Positions 24,260 to 34,499 of a stretch of 60,000 nucleotides of DNA are shown piece by piece. The stretch is from Cristatella mucedo. Taxonomy: Eukaryota > Bryozoa > Phylactolaemata > Cristatellidae. Below the pieces are notes generated by a model. That model was not told the origin of the DNA, did no database searches, and worked only from the letters and a program-made list of their open reading frames with translations. A program made the position numbers and the translations under genes. Position 1 is the stretch's first letter. Each line of letters opens with the position of its first letter. The stretch covers positions 5,707,501-5,767,500 of the forward strand of contig WPIO01000006.1 in assembly GCA_009760855.2 (NCBI GenBank), given 5' to 3'.

Positions 24260-25766
24260 AGTTCAACTCCCGCATTCAAAAAATTGTTGCTAAGCAGCTG
24301 GTTGAACATATCGAAAATAATGGAATGTCAGAAACATTTCAATCAGGGTTCAAGAGGCAGCACTCTACTAAAACTGCTCTCCTCCGTGTTAACAATGACA
24401 TTCTACGTGGCAACGACGACGGGAATGTCACTGCCCTAGCTCTGCTAGATCTGTCTGCTGCCTTCGACACCATTGATCACAAATTTCTGCTTGAACGATT
24501 GAGAACAACGATCGGTCTGGCAGACGAAGCACTGGCGTGGTTTAAATCATACTTGTCTGATCGTGTTCAATCCGTGTCGTGTGGGGGTCACGTCTCACAC
24601 ACGAGAAGGGTCACCTGTGGAGTCCCTCAAGGGTGTGTATTCGGTCCCTTGCTGTTCTCCAATTATACACAACCTCTGGGAAAAGTGATCAAGGCCCATG
24701 GAATAGGATATCACTTCTATGCTGACGATACTCAGTTGTATTTGTCATTCAAGCCGTCGGAATCTGATGCGGCAACTAAGAAACTGAATGCTTGCCTTGC
24801 CGATATTCGATCCTGGATGTCGGAAAACTTCCTGAAACTAAATGATGATAAAACCGAACTGCTGCTCATAGGACACCGTGACCGTTTGGCTGGATTAAAA
24901 GGCTTTGCTCGTCTAATAGGTGATGCTGTTGTGCGACCATCACCACGTGCTCGAAATTTAGGTGTCGTTTTCGACAGCTGCCTTAATTTTAAAAGCTTCA
25001 TTCAGAAGACTGCTTATACAGCTACCCATCACGTATGATCCCTATCCAAGATTAGGAGCTGTCTCCCACAGTTGCTTGTAAAAAACTTAACTAGCTCCTT
25101 AGTTCTGTCTCGGCTTGATTATTGTAATTCCCTTTTGGCTGGGCTGCCAAAGAAAGCTAGTATGCCACTACAGTGGACTATGAATATGGCTGCAAGGCTA
25201 GTCTTCAAGTCCCAGCGGTTTGAGCACGTGTCTCCTTTACTGAAAGAGCTAGGATGGTTGCCGGTTGAGCAATGGATACAGAGCAAAGTTCTTACGCTGA
25301 CCCACAAGGCCCGCCACGGCTTGGCTCCTTCGTACCTAGCTGAACTGCTGCATCAGTTTCAGCCTGTTCGCGCCCTCAGGTCCTGTGTGGACAATAAATT
25401 AGCTGTCCCATTCCTCCGCTTAAAGACAGTTGGCGACAGAAGCTTTAGCTCTGCAGGTCCTAGACTGTGGAACTCGCTTCCACAACTCTTACGCAACGAC
25501 ATCTACTCTCCAACTGCCGAATATGGTACATCTTTTTCACCTGTCCTGAACTGCTACTTCTATGCTACTCACTACCTCAACTGCTCTCCTGACTCTGCTA
25601 TGCTTCCCACTTTCTCTTTGTTGCGTGAGACGAAGTCTGTTGGCTACCGAATGCGTACCGAAAGCCGCTTAGGCTGTGAGTGCGCTATACAAAACTCTCC
25701 TGCGTAACACCCACACGGTGTTAATGACTTTGTGGAGTTACAGACGGAGATACACTACATTACATT
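24260..25766 (+). mobile_element. LINE family B, 5'-truncated copy
   Basis: Starts near 24270 at IVAKQLVEHIENNGMSETFQSG-like sequence. It carries reverse transcriptase and C-terminal domains in one frame interrupted by a single TGA at 25036. It ends with CTATACAAAACTCTCCTGCG, GGAGTTACAGACGGAGATAC and an ACATT tail. Close to the 40-kb copy, so the two derive from closely related masters. Confidence 0.9.
24325..25707 (+). pseudogene. LINE B ORF2 C-terminal half, one stop
   Basis: Two open segments in the same frame (24325-25038 and 25072-25707), separated by TGA at 25036-25038 and a short open stretch. Motifs: DLSAAFDTID (residues 42-51), GVPQG (99-103), FYADDTQL (131-138), FLKLNDDKTELL, and in the second part SRLDYCNSLLAGLP, LGWLPVEQWIQSKVL and RLWNSLPQLLRNDI. 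An older copy at about 22590 reads CGA at the stop position. The endonuclease half is absent. Confidence 0.85.
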
Positions 25767-26734
25767 AGGTACAGTGCTAGCTCCGTTATGGAAGGCCTCA
25801 AGTTTAGGGTTACTTCACCTGCGAGTAAAAACTGCAGCTGACTGAAAATTGTGGCGGTAGTATCTGCATATCAATCGCAGTCTCTATCCGCTCCAACCCC
25901 AAAGCTAGCGCAATGGACTCGCGATGATTCATCGGGGTCTGGGCCTCTGCAAGAAATACAATTTGTTTACCTTTCCAGAATGCATGCTTCTTTAATAAGA
26001 AAGGTTAAATTAGCTGCCGATAGTACTCAAGGCAGCTCATCTCAATCTTTCCGGGAAAACGCAGGCATAGCCACCTATAGAACTTCAAAGCCCAATGCCC
26101 AATATATCATCACACCAAAAAAGTAGTCCAGTCAAACTAGTCTGCTCACAAAATAGCTCGTGAATTAATAGCCCTGTCATATCATCCCGGTAAACGTAAA
26201 TTCTGTTTACTGTAAATATTTATTTTATGGCAGACCAAATGTTTATTAATATTTAAAGTAGTGCAAAACCAACTGTTTTAGAATCTTTTGTAAAAACCTT
26301 ATGCTGCATCTGGTATAGTGCGATGTATGCCACGTTAATAATCATCATAATTGATGAGCCACTAATCTCGGTTTCTTTAACTAAAGTCAGATTAATATGA
26401 GGCTAGCTTACGTTTTGGTATTTTACCTTCATAGCCGTTTTGCTAAGGATTTAGTTAGCTCAATACTTTTTTTGTTTGGTTTATCTCCTTGCATGCGATC
26501 AAGGCGGACTTGAAGAAAAAGTCTCTTCTGGGTTGACTTCGAGGTCAATGACTAAACCTAGGCTGGCAGCGTTGAAATCGCGGGAAGGCTCACAAAGTAG
26601 AGGGTTAGCAAATATTTGTAAAATAAAATCTAGAAATTTTAAATTTCAAAGAAGCACTAATTAGCAGTAATAATTAGTAACAATTAAATAAAAAAAAACA
26701 TCAACAGCCATTCCGACTGGTCGTCACTAGCGTC
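25767..26734. other. No gene recognised
   Basis: AT-rich unassigned sequence after the LINE B tail. A 91-codon frame at 25851-26126 shows no domain. Confidence 0.4.
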
Positions 26735-26834
26735 AGAGAGCGATGGCAGATCCAAGCGTACTACTTGGATGGTCATGACGCTCACTCAAAGTTAAGCATG
26801 CAACGGTCGGCTGCTTCACGTTCGGCTTGATTTT
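26735..26834. repeat. Repeat R1, copy 1
   Basis: ACTACTTGGATGGTCATGAC, then AGTTAAGCATGCAACGGTCG, CTGCTT and CGGCTTGATTTTACGGCCTC. The same string of blocks recurs at 29246-29356. Some blocks look like internal 5S rRNA motifs, but their order is not that of 5S. Confidence 0.7.
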
Positions 26835-26965
26835 ACGGCCTCTTTTACATAGCAGCAGAAAGAGCTGTAACGGTTATCGCTTTACTAACAGCTGATAATC
26901 CAAGATTTTCTGCTGCCGAACTCAAGCCCACAACCTCGACCTTCAAAAGTGAGACATTTTGCGAC
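26835..26965 (-). mobile_element. SINE-like fragment (SINE1/SINE2 features mixed)
   Basis: CGGCCTCTTTTACATAGCAG and AGCTGTAACGGTTATCGCTT follow the SINE1 tail and body on the minus strand. The B box complement AACTCAAGCCCACAACCTCG is closer to SINE2. Decayed or chimeric. Confidence 0.45.
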
Positions 26966-27533
26966 AGGCTTTTAGGTCGAGGAAAACCGTGCCCAATCGG
27001 CTCGGTGGTGCTGGATTCAGAGAGGGCGACTTTTGTTTGCCCTTTCGCCAATCATCCTCCACATTTACCACATCGCAGCGAATGTTCTGCCAGCCACGGG
27101 GATTAAATGTGTGCGACTTTTGGTCCTTTCATAATTATTATCCATTACTATTCCATAATAATTTTTTTTCGATCGGTCAAAAACAATGAAGCTACTGAAA
27201 CGTATGCATACTAAATCGGATGGATTACGACACACGTGCCTGTGACTTTCAGTGGTTCCATTAATTGCAAGCATCATGACCCGAATAATTCATTATCTAA
27301 AGTCTAGACCGTATGTACTGAACATCCAAATGCATTGTACGTTTAGCTGTACTATAGGCATCAAACTAGGGAGATGTTCTCAATGGCTCGGCAGTGCAGA
27401 TGCGGCCACCAACGCTATGCATAAGACTGCTCTACGCTAAAGACTTGAATTTTTTAAAATAGGTCTGAGTAAAATTTTGTAGAGGCTGGTTTTCATAGAA
27501 ATCAGGCTCTTTATTGCTGCCTCGCTCTGCTAT
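26966..27533. other. No gene recognised
   Basis: AT-rich unassigned sequence between the SINE-like fragment and the LINE A tail. Confidence 0.4.
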
Positions 27534-29245
27534 AATAATAATACTATTAACAAACTTGATAAAGCGCCCTGAGAGGACTCGATCTCTTTCTAGGCGCTTT
27601 ACATTTGCTGCAAAGAGAAACGCGATTGAATGGTGAGTAATATCAGGCTCGATAAGCAACAAGAATAGCAGGCTTATGGGTGACATGCACAGGGTCAGCA
27701 TGTAAGTGTGGTTAGTGGCAGCATGCAACAGTGTCAGCACGTATTAGCACATAAAGGACGAATCGCAGGGACCCACTAAATGCCATGATTAACCAGTGCG
27801 TTTTGAATTTTGTTTAATGTGGTAAAGTCAGGGAATGCCATAACGAAAGTCGGTAGTGAGTTCCAGGATCTGGCTTTGGGAGCATACGAACTAAAGGCAC
27901 AGTCTCCGAAGGATTTGATGTTTATACGAGCCATTAGTAGATAGTAGCATTCCGAAAGCGGGTGGTACGATGCTTAACCTGGTGGTTGAGTAGATCTGAG
28001 AGATAGGCTAGAGCCAAAGAATGAAGTGACCTAAAAGTGAGTGACAAAACCTTGAAGTCAATCCGTTGCTTGACTGGTAGCCAGTGCAGGTCGGCGAGAA
28101 GTGGTGGGATGTGGCAACTGCGATGCTCACGACAGACAAGACTAGCTGCAGAGTTTTGCACCAGCTGCAAGTGCCTGATTGCACATGCTGGTAGACCAGC
28201 AAGCTGTGAGTTACAGCAGTCAAGACAGGATGTCGCAAATGCATGGAACAACTTAGATGTTGTATCCCTTCCTAAACAAGCCCGAAGTTTAGCAATGTTA
28301 TGTAGCTGAAAGTAGGCAAATTTGATTGTGCAGCTGATGTAGTCGTCTAACGAAAGGTCACTTTGGAACATGACACCTGGATTTCAAACAGATTCAACAG
28401 GGGATACGCTGGCAGAGCCGATTTTGAGCGTTAGCCTTTCCAATCCCTGACTCACACATGGTTTTCCAAGAACTAGTAAATTGGTTTTATTATCAATTGA
28501 TTTATGAAAATTTGCTGCCATATATGTGCGGATGTCATCAATACATGTAGCAAGGAAATTGAGAGAATTCGATGTGCTGGAGGGTTGAAAGGGATCAAAG
28601 CAAAGGTACAACTGATTGTCATCCGCATAGAAGTGAGAGCCTAGATTGTGCTTGGAAATCACAATCACATCGGCAAGAGAAAGGGTATAAACCATGAAGA
28701 GAACAGGACCAAGCATGGAGCCCCGAGGTACCCTGTAATGGAGACGTTCTTTGGATGATCTTTGTCCATTCACATCAATACCCTGGAGTCTCTCATTGAG
28801 ATAGGACTCCAACCATTGCAGTGCAGTGCCAGTGATGCCCAGGCGAGATGAGAGGCGCTCAAGAAGGACTTGGTGATCGATAGCAGCAAAAGTGACCGAA
28901 AGATCGAGCAAAACAAGCAGAGATACCCTAGCTATGTCTGCATTCCTAAGTAGGTCGTTGTACATCCGAAGAAATGCTGACTCTGTGGAGTGATTAGCTC
29001 TAAAGCCATACTAAAGCTTACTAGCGAGATTTGAAGTTTCAATATACGAGTTCAGCTGGTCTGCCACGACTCGTTCCAGTGCCTTTGCTAGGAATAGTAG
29101 AGGGGAGACTCGGCGGTAGCTGCTTAAGTTCTCTTTGTCTAGTGTTGCTTTTTTGAGTATTGGCCTGACTGCAGCTTTTTTAAAGGGGCAGGGGCGTGAC
29201 CTCAGGCTAATGACGTATTAATGATGTTAGTTATGTATGTTATGC
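27534..29245 (-). mobile_element. LINE family A, 5'-truncated copy
   Basis: A 3' tail (AATAATAAT) and family A terminus at 27534-27605, a 3' UTR, then two open frames. Frame 27934-28371 is the C-terminal domain and frame 28384-28965 is the reverse transcriptase with [20 protein letters not shown] and FYADDNQLYL. Upstream, ASKL-stop-YGFRANHSTES shows further decay. It ends near 29245, just before the repeat at 29246-29356. Confidence 0.88.
28384..28965 (-). pseudogene. Reverse transcriptase fragment of LINE A (27.5-kb copy)
   Basis: 193 codons with catalytic YADD retained (HFYADDNQLYLCFDP) but substitutions in otherwise fixed motifs (GVPQGS is VPRGSML). Stops lie on both sides. An inactive fragment. 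Confidence 0.8.
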
Positions 29246-29356
29246 ATAACAGCAACAACTTGGATGACCATGATGCAAAAGTTAAGCATGCAACGGTCGG
29301 CTGCTTTACATTACGCCCGGCTTGATTTTACGGCCTCTTTTACATAGCGGCAGAAA
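29246..29356. repeat. Repeat R1, copy 2
   Basis: AACAACTTGGATGACCATGA, AGTTAAGCATGCAACGGTCG, CTGCTTTACA, CGGCTTGATTTTACGGCCTC, then the SINE1-like TTTTACATAGCGGCAGAAAT. Abuts the 5' break of the LINE A copy at 27534-29245. Confidence 0.7.
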
Positions 29357-30287
29357 TCCTTGCCATTCTTTCATGCATCGGTTAAGCATCGTGCCGCATT
29401 CGTGAGCTATGGTTTGAGGCACACACACCGCCAGCTCCACACAGGCTCCAGCGTCGCAGGTAAGGACTTGCAACAGTCCTGCGAGTCACGTGCAGATATG
29501 GTCTGTGTGAAAAGACTTTGGTTCAGAAGCCAATACAGTTCATTCGTAAAGTTTTTGTCAGACCTGGCTGATCTTGTGTGATTTTGGGCAACGAGAGAAT
29601 TGATTCTCTGCCATCAGTCTATTTGTTTGCGACTATATTGACTATGCAACTGAGCATTGCACTGGAAACTGAAACATGTCAGATCTTGGGGGAAATCTGT
29701 GAAGTATCGATAGTGGAGTTGAGTGCTTCAAAGCTAAAAATGAAGTTTGCTCTGCGAAAATCTTTAATCCGATGGACGAATTGCCGTATTAAAGAATGCA
29801 GTCTGCGGAGCATCACTTAACCAAAACTAAGAATAATTCAGACTCGCTGTGTTGCCCAAACCTAGATACTTTAGGAGTAACACTCATTTCAGATGGGTCA
29901 AGAAGTAATACTTGTAGCTGAGCGGTACGTAGGTACGTAATATTTATGCGCGTTTCGTATGGCGTTACTGATGCTCTTTATGATAACACTTAATGCTGAT
30001 TAACCTCAACAGCTCGAGATAATGTATGACAATTTGTAAATCTGAGTCTCTCTAGCAAGTTAAGGCAGCGACACGATGCAAGCAATGCTTTTAATTTGGA
30101 TGCTCATAACACTGAATGGACGTCCTCACCGATAAGTCATCTGAGGAGCGGTCGAACACGCCTCGCTCTCACGAAAGAGAAAACAGTTGCCGGCAGCGTG
30201 CAAGTTCAGGGTGACCGGTTGCTAGGTTATCGAAGCTAACGCTCAGCAAAATTCTCATAAAATGACAGACCTTCGCCCTAAGAGAAT
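29357..30287. other. No gene recognised
   Basis: Two small plus-strand frames (29360-29581 and 29578-29820) overlap by 4 bases, but no domain or codon signal supports them. Confidence 0.4.
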
Positions 30288-32080
30288 GATAATAATAATA
30301 ATGCACTTGATAAAGCGCCCTGAGAGGACTCGATCTCTCTCTAGGCACTTTACATTTGCTACAAAGGGAAACGCGATTGAATGGTGAGTAATATCATGCT
30401 TGATAAACAACATAAATAACATGGTTAGGGGGGACATGCACAGGGTCAGCATGCAAGTGTGGTTAGTGGCAGCATGCACAGTGTCAGCACGCATAAGCAC
30501 ATGAAGGATTTATCACAATAACCCACTAAATGCTGTCCTAAATAGTTGTGGTTTAAGGTTTTTGTAATATAGTCAAGTCAGGGGATGTTCTGACGCAAGT
30601 CGGGACGGAGTTCCAGGCTTTGGGAGCATGCAAACCAAATGCACGATCTCCAAAGGATTTGAGGTTTGTACGTGGTATTGATAAACTGTTGGATTCCGAA
30701 AAGCGAGTGGTACGATGCTTGGCCTGGCGGGGTGTAGATCTGAGAGATAGGCTGAAGCCAAAGAATGAAGTGACCTTAAAGTGAGCGACAAAACCTTGAA
30801 GTCGATCCGTTGCTTGACTGGTAGCCAGTCCAGGTCGGCGAGAAGTGGTGTGATGTGGCAGCTGCGACGCTCACGACAGACAGGCCTAGCTTCGAAGTTT
30901 TGCACCAGCTGCAATCACCAGATTGCACATGCTGTAAGGCCAGCAATCAGTGAGTTACAGAAGTCAAGAAGGGATGTCACAAATGCATGGACCAACTTAG
31001 ACACGGTATCCTTATCTAAAGAAGCCCGAATTTTAGAAATGTTATGTAGCTGAAAGTAGGCAGACTTGATTGTGGAGCTAATGTGGTCGTCTAACGAAAG
31101 GTCACTTTGGAACATGACACCTATATTTCGAGCTTGTTGAGCAGGAGATATGCTAACAGAGCCAATTTTGAGCGTTAGCCTTTCCAATTTGTGAATCACA
31201 CTGGGTTTGCCCATAACTAGTTAGTTAGTTTTATAATCGTTTAGTTTTAGAAAAGTTACTGCCATCCATATGCGGATGCCGTCAATACATGCAGCAAGTG
31301 AGTTGAGAGAATTTGGGGTGCTCGAAGGCTGAGAGGGATCAAAGCAAAGGTGCAACTGGTGTCAAAGCAAAGGTGCAACTGGTAACATCCGCATAGAAGT
31401 GAAAGCCTAGATTGTGCTTGGCAATCACATCAGCAAGAGGGAGAGTATAAACCGTGAAAAGAACCGGACCTAGCATGGAGCCCTGAGGTACCCCATATTT
31501 CAGAGGTTCCTCGGACGATCTTTGTCAATCACGTCAATACTCTGGAGTCTCCCACTGAGATAGGACCCGAACCATTGCAGAGCAGTGCCAGTGATGCCCA
31601 GGCAAGATGAGAGGCGAGGCGAGTGAGTTCGAGGTTTTGGCGTAAGACTCTAGAAGAACCTCGTGATCGGCCATATGAAAAGCTGCCGAAAAATCGAGCA
31701 AAACAAGCAGAGATACTCTACCCATGTCTGCATTCCTAAGTAGGTCGTTGTATACCTTAAGCAATGCTTACTCTGTGGAGTGATTAGCTCTAAAGACAGA
31801 CTGGAACTTACTAGCAAGGTGTGAGGTTTCGATATATGAGTTCAGCTGGTCCGCCACGACCCGTTCCAGTGTCTTTGCTAGGAATGGTAGAAGGGAGACT
31901 GGGCGGTAGTTGCTCAAGTTCTCTTTGTCTTATGTCGTTTTCTTGAGAAGTGGCTTGACTACAACTCTTTTGAAAGGTGCTGGGACATGACCTTAGGTTA
32001 ATGACGTATTAAGGATGTTATTTATGCATGGCAGCAGTAGATCAATGCAACGTAGGAGACGAGAGATATCATGCAGGGGT
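30288..32080 (-). mobile_element. LINE family A, 5'-truncated copy
   Basis: Starts at the left with (AATAAT) and the family A terminus, followed by 3' UTR. Reverse transcriptase segments are broken over several frames (30573-30914, 30915-31214 and 31534-31764), with LDFSAAFHMADHEVLLE recognisable. It runs about 1.8 kb, further 5' than the 27.5-kb copy. A 21-bp tandem duplication (TCAAAGCAAAGGTGCAACTGG, 31339-31382) lies at the reverse transcriptase active site and destroys it. Confidence 0.88.
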
Positions 32081-32374
32081 CATGCTGCCTCCATTATTAA
32101 TTGCCTCGTCGGAAGGCCTAATATATGCCTAATATATGCACATACATATGAGTATATCGTAAATATAAAAGTCACAATAAATACATCATAAATATGCTTA
32201 CATTAATGTTCGTCGCCTCGCTCGTAAGACTTTGTTTATTTCACCAGCTTAAATTAAATAGCCCAGCTCTGCGATCATATTCGTGGGGGTGATCTTCCCT
32301 CTTCTTCTCGTCCATTTAGCGAAACGAGTTCAAGCAAGAAAGAGCAAACCTACTTGCATTCTTCTTTGCACAAA

Positions 32375-32575
32375 TCTTGTTAAACAAATTATTAAACAAA
32401 TGAAATTCATTTGTACAGCGCCCTAAGAGAACTTCATCTCTATTCAGGCGCTTCCCACATACCACGGGGGGGGGGCTCGAGCCCACGACCTCTGCCTCCA
32501 ATACATTAACCCTTACCTTACGAACGTCAAACGAAAACCTAAACCACCGGACCATCCTACTACCTTCTTTGATCG
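32375..32575 (-). mobile_element. SINE2
   Basis: Reading minus: TGGTCCGGTGGTTTAGGTTT, B box GAGGTCGTGGGCTCGAGCCC (next to a C/G run at 32466-32473), GAATAGAGATGAAGTTCTCT and TAGGGCGCTGTACAAATGAA. Slightly long because the region between A and B boxes is extended. Confidence 0.8.
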
Positions 32576-32889
32576 GCCTCATCAATGGCTGCTACTTTTT
32601 CATACTAGCCGAAATTTTAAGCGCAATATGAATAGTAACTCAAACGCCGGCTGAAAATGACTCCTTGGATGACTCGGTTGCAAGCGAAGCGTGCAGAAAA
32701 TCGCGAAGGTTTGGAAATTTGGCTGGAAATTAGTCTACTTGGCAGTAGCTAACATTCTTTTAACTATTTTCGCTTCTAGTAATCAGTGCGTCGTAAGGCA
32801 AGAGCCTGTAGCATTTAAAAGGACTTTGAGGCAAGAGCGAAGCTGAAAATAGCCGCACGCACGATTAAAATTTCTCTCTAAAGGAGGTA

Positions 32890-34200
32890 ACGAGAGCATC
32901 TCTACATATATATAGCAATGGCGGAGCCTCTAAGCTTCGAGCTAGAGCAGAGTTTGTTCGTTGGCTCTCAAAAAGTCTCAACAAAGGACCGAAGCCGGAA
33001 CGAAATACACGCGAGATCGACGGCGGCGTCTTGCATCGATTCAATTCTGTCGAATGAGAAGCGTCGGCGTTCTTGCGTGGAGGCTGCGTTGACGCTGCGT
33101 CGACGCGACTTGGCGCTTGAGCGGCATTCGCCGCTTTTACATCAGTAGCACTCGACCGCTTCGCACGACGGGGTAAGTTAGCCGTCTGACTGCCGTGTCT
33201 GAATTCTCTGACACTAAAACGAGTCGCGGCCGCAGGCATTTCTTGCGCGCTGTAGCTCCGCCGAAGCGGCCGCCTCGAGCGGCTGTACGCCCTCGAGGCC
33301 CCGCGCTGCTGGAACGACTATCGACAGCGTCTGTTCAGTGCCTATCACGCCGCCGTCACCGCCGACAAGTCGATCGGCTCGGTGAGGCGCTCGCGGGAGA
33401 GCGTTAGCTTTTCGGAGCCTCGCGTCTTGTATAGTTTGGCTCAGCTCACCGGCTGCAGTTGTCCGGCAATCGTTCGGCCGGACTACACCGTTTGGACTGA
33501 TCGGAGCCTTTAATTCTCGTCTTGTGGAAGCTCGTCAATCGGGCCTTCAGCGGCCGCATCAGAGCAGACGCCGCGAGCTCGGCACAGGCGGCCGCTCGGT
33601 CGGTCGCTTCGTCGTCGTCGTCGCCTCGGCGTTCGTTCATTCTCTCTGTCGTCGTCGTCGAGTGACCGTCGCTGCAGCAGGCCAGCGCAGCGAGTCCGTC
33701 GCCGCTTCCGCCATCCGCTTTCATCCTCTCTTCCAGCTAGCGAAGGGTGACTTCGGGAGAGCGATGCTTCGAATGAGAGTAGCGGCCACGAGAGCGCACG
33801 CCACAGCCAATTCTCGAAGCCTCGAGGCTCTGCCTCTCAAACCGACAGTCGCTACGGCGCCACCGTCGTCCGAGCGGCTCTATTGCGTGGAGCGACGCAG
33901 CGAGAGACGCGGCTGCGGATGCGGCAGCCGCTGCATGGAGGTGTGGGTCCTCCATCGAGCGACGTTGCTTCCTCCGACATCCTATTCTCCTCTGCTCGGA
34001 CCGCGGCCATCCTCGCTCCGCATCGGCTACTCGGCCTCAGCACCTTTTTGTTCTCAAAGCGCTGCAGGGCGTTCGTGGAGCGCTGAAGCAGCTGAGGTTT
34101 CATTTCAAGGAAGAGCCACGGCCCCGATCGGCAAGACATCGGAACATACGGTATGGATGCAGTTCGCTCACTTAGAGCGGCTGCCGCCGCGTCAGTAGCT
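32890..34200. other. CpG-island-like segment, gene not identified
   Basis: GC- and CpG-rich sequence, in contrast with AT-richer DNA on both sides. A TATATATA (32905-32912) stands just before an ATG at 32918 (76-codon frame), and a strong donor-like GGGGTAAGTT lies at 33170. The long frame at 33524-34198 has Arg/Ser/Ala-rich composition and no recognisable domain. It may be the 5' end of an unknown gene, but no homology supports that. Confidence 0.4.
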
Positions 34201-34311
34201 AGCATTCTGTACAAGGTGCTCAGCTAGTTCTTTCTCCCCCAGTTACATCCATTACCAGCCCAGCAGTCGGTATTGCTAGCTACTGGCCAAAATAGATTAT
34301 CTTCACAACGA

Positions 34312-34490
34312 GCCGTGATGGCACACTATGTAAAAGGGTTGCTTATCGAGACCTTGGTCACGCGGTGGTGAGTTCGAAGGCGTGCATTGGTCGATCCTGT
34401 ATTAGTGCTGCAAGCGGTTGTGATAGCCGTACAAGCTCTACTGTCGCTATACAATGCAGGTTGTTAAATCGACTAGTATTTTTTCAGAAC
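34312..34490 (+). mobile_element. SINE1 (tRNA-derived)
   Basis: GAGCCGTGATGGCACACTAT, GGTGGTGAGTTCGAAGGCGT (B box), GCTGCAAGCGGTTGTGATAG, CTCTACTGTCGCTATACAAT and TTAAATCGACTAGTATTTTT. It lies immediately before the 184-bp satellite. Confidence 0.82.
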
Positions 34491-34499
34491 CGTCTCGCA

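Noticed and set aside
26735-26834. 5S rRNA gene
   Set aside because: Only isolated words match, and in the wrong order; the length does not fit.
33524-34198. 224-codon plus-strand frame as a protein gene
   Set aside because: No domain, Arg/Ser-rich composition and an equally open opposite strand. Kept only as part of a CpG-island-like segment.
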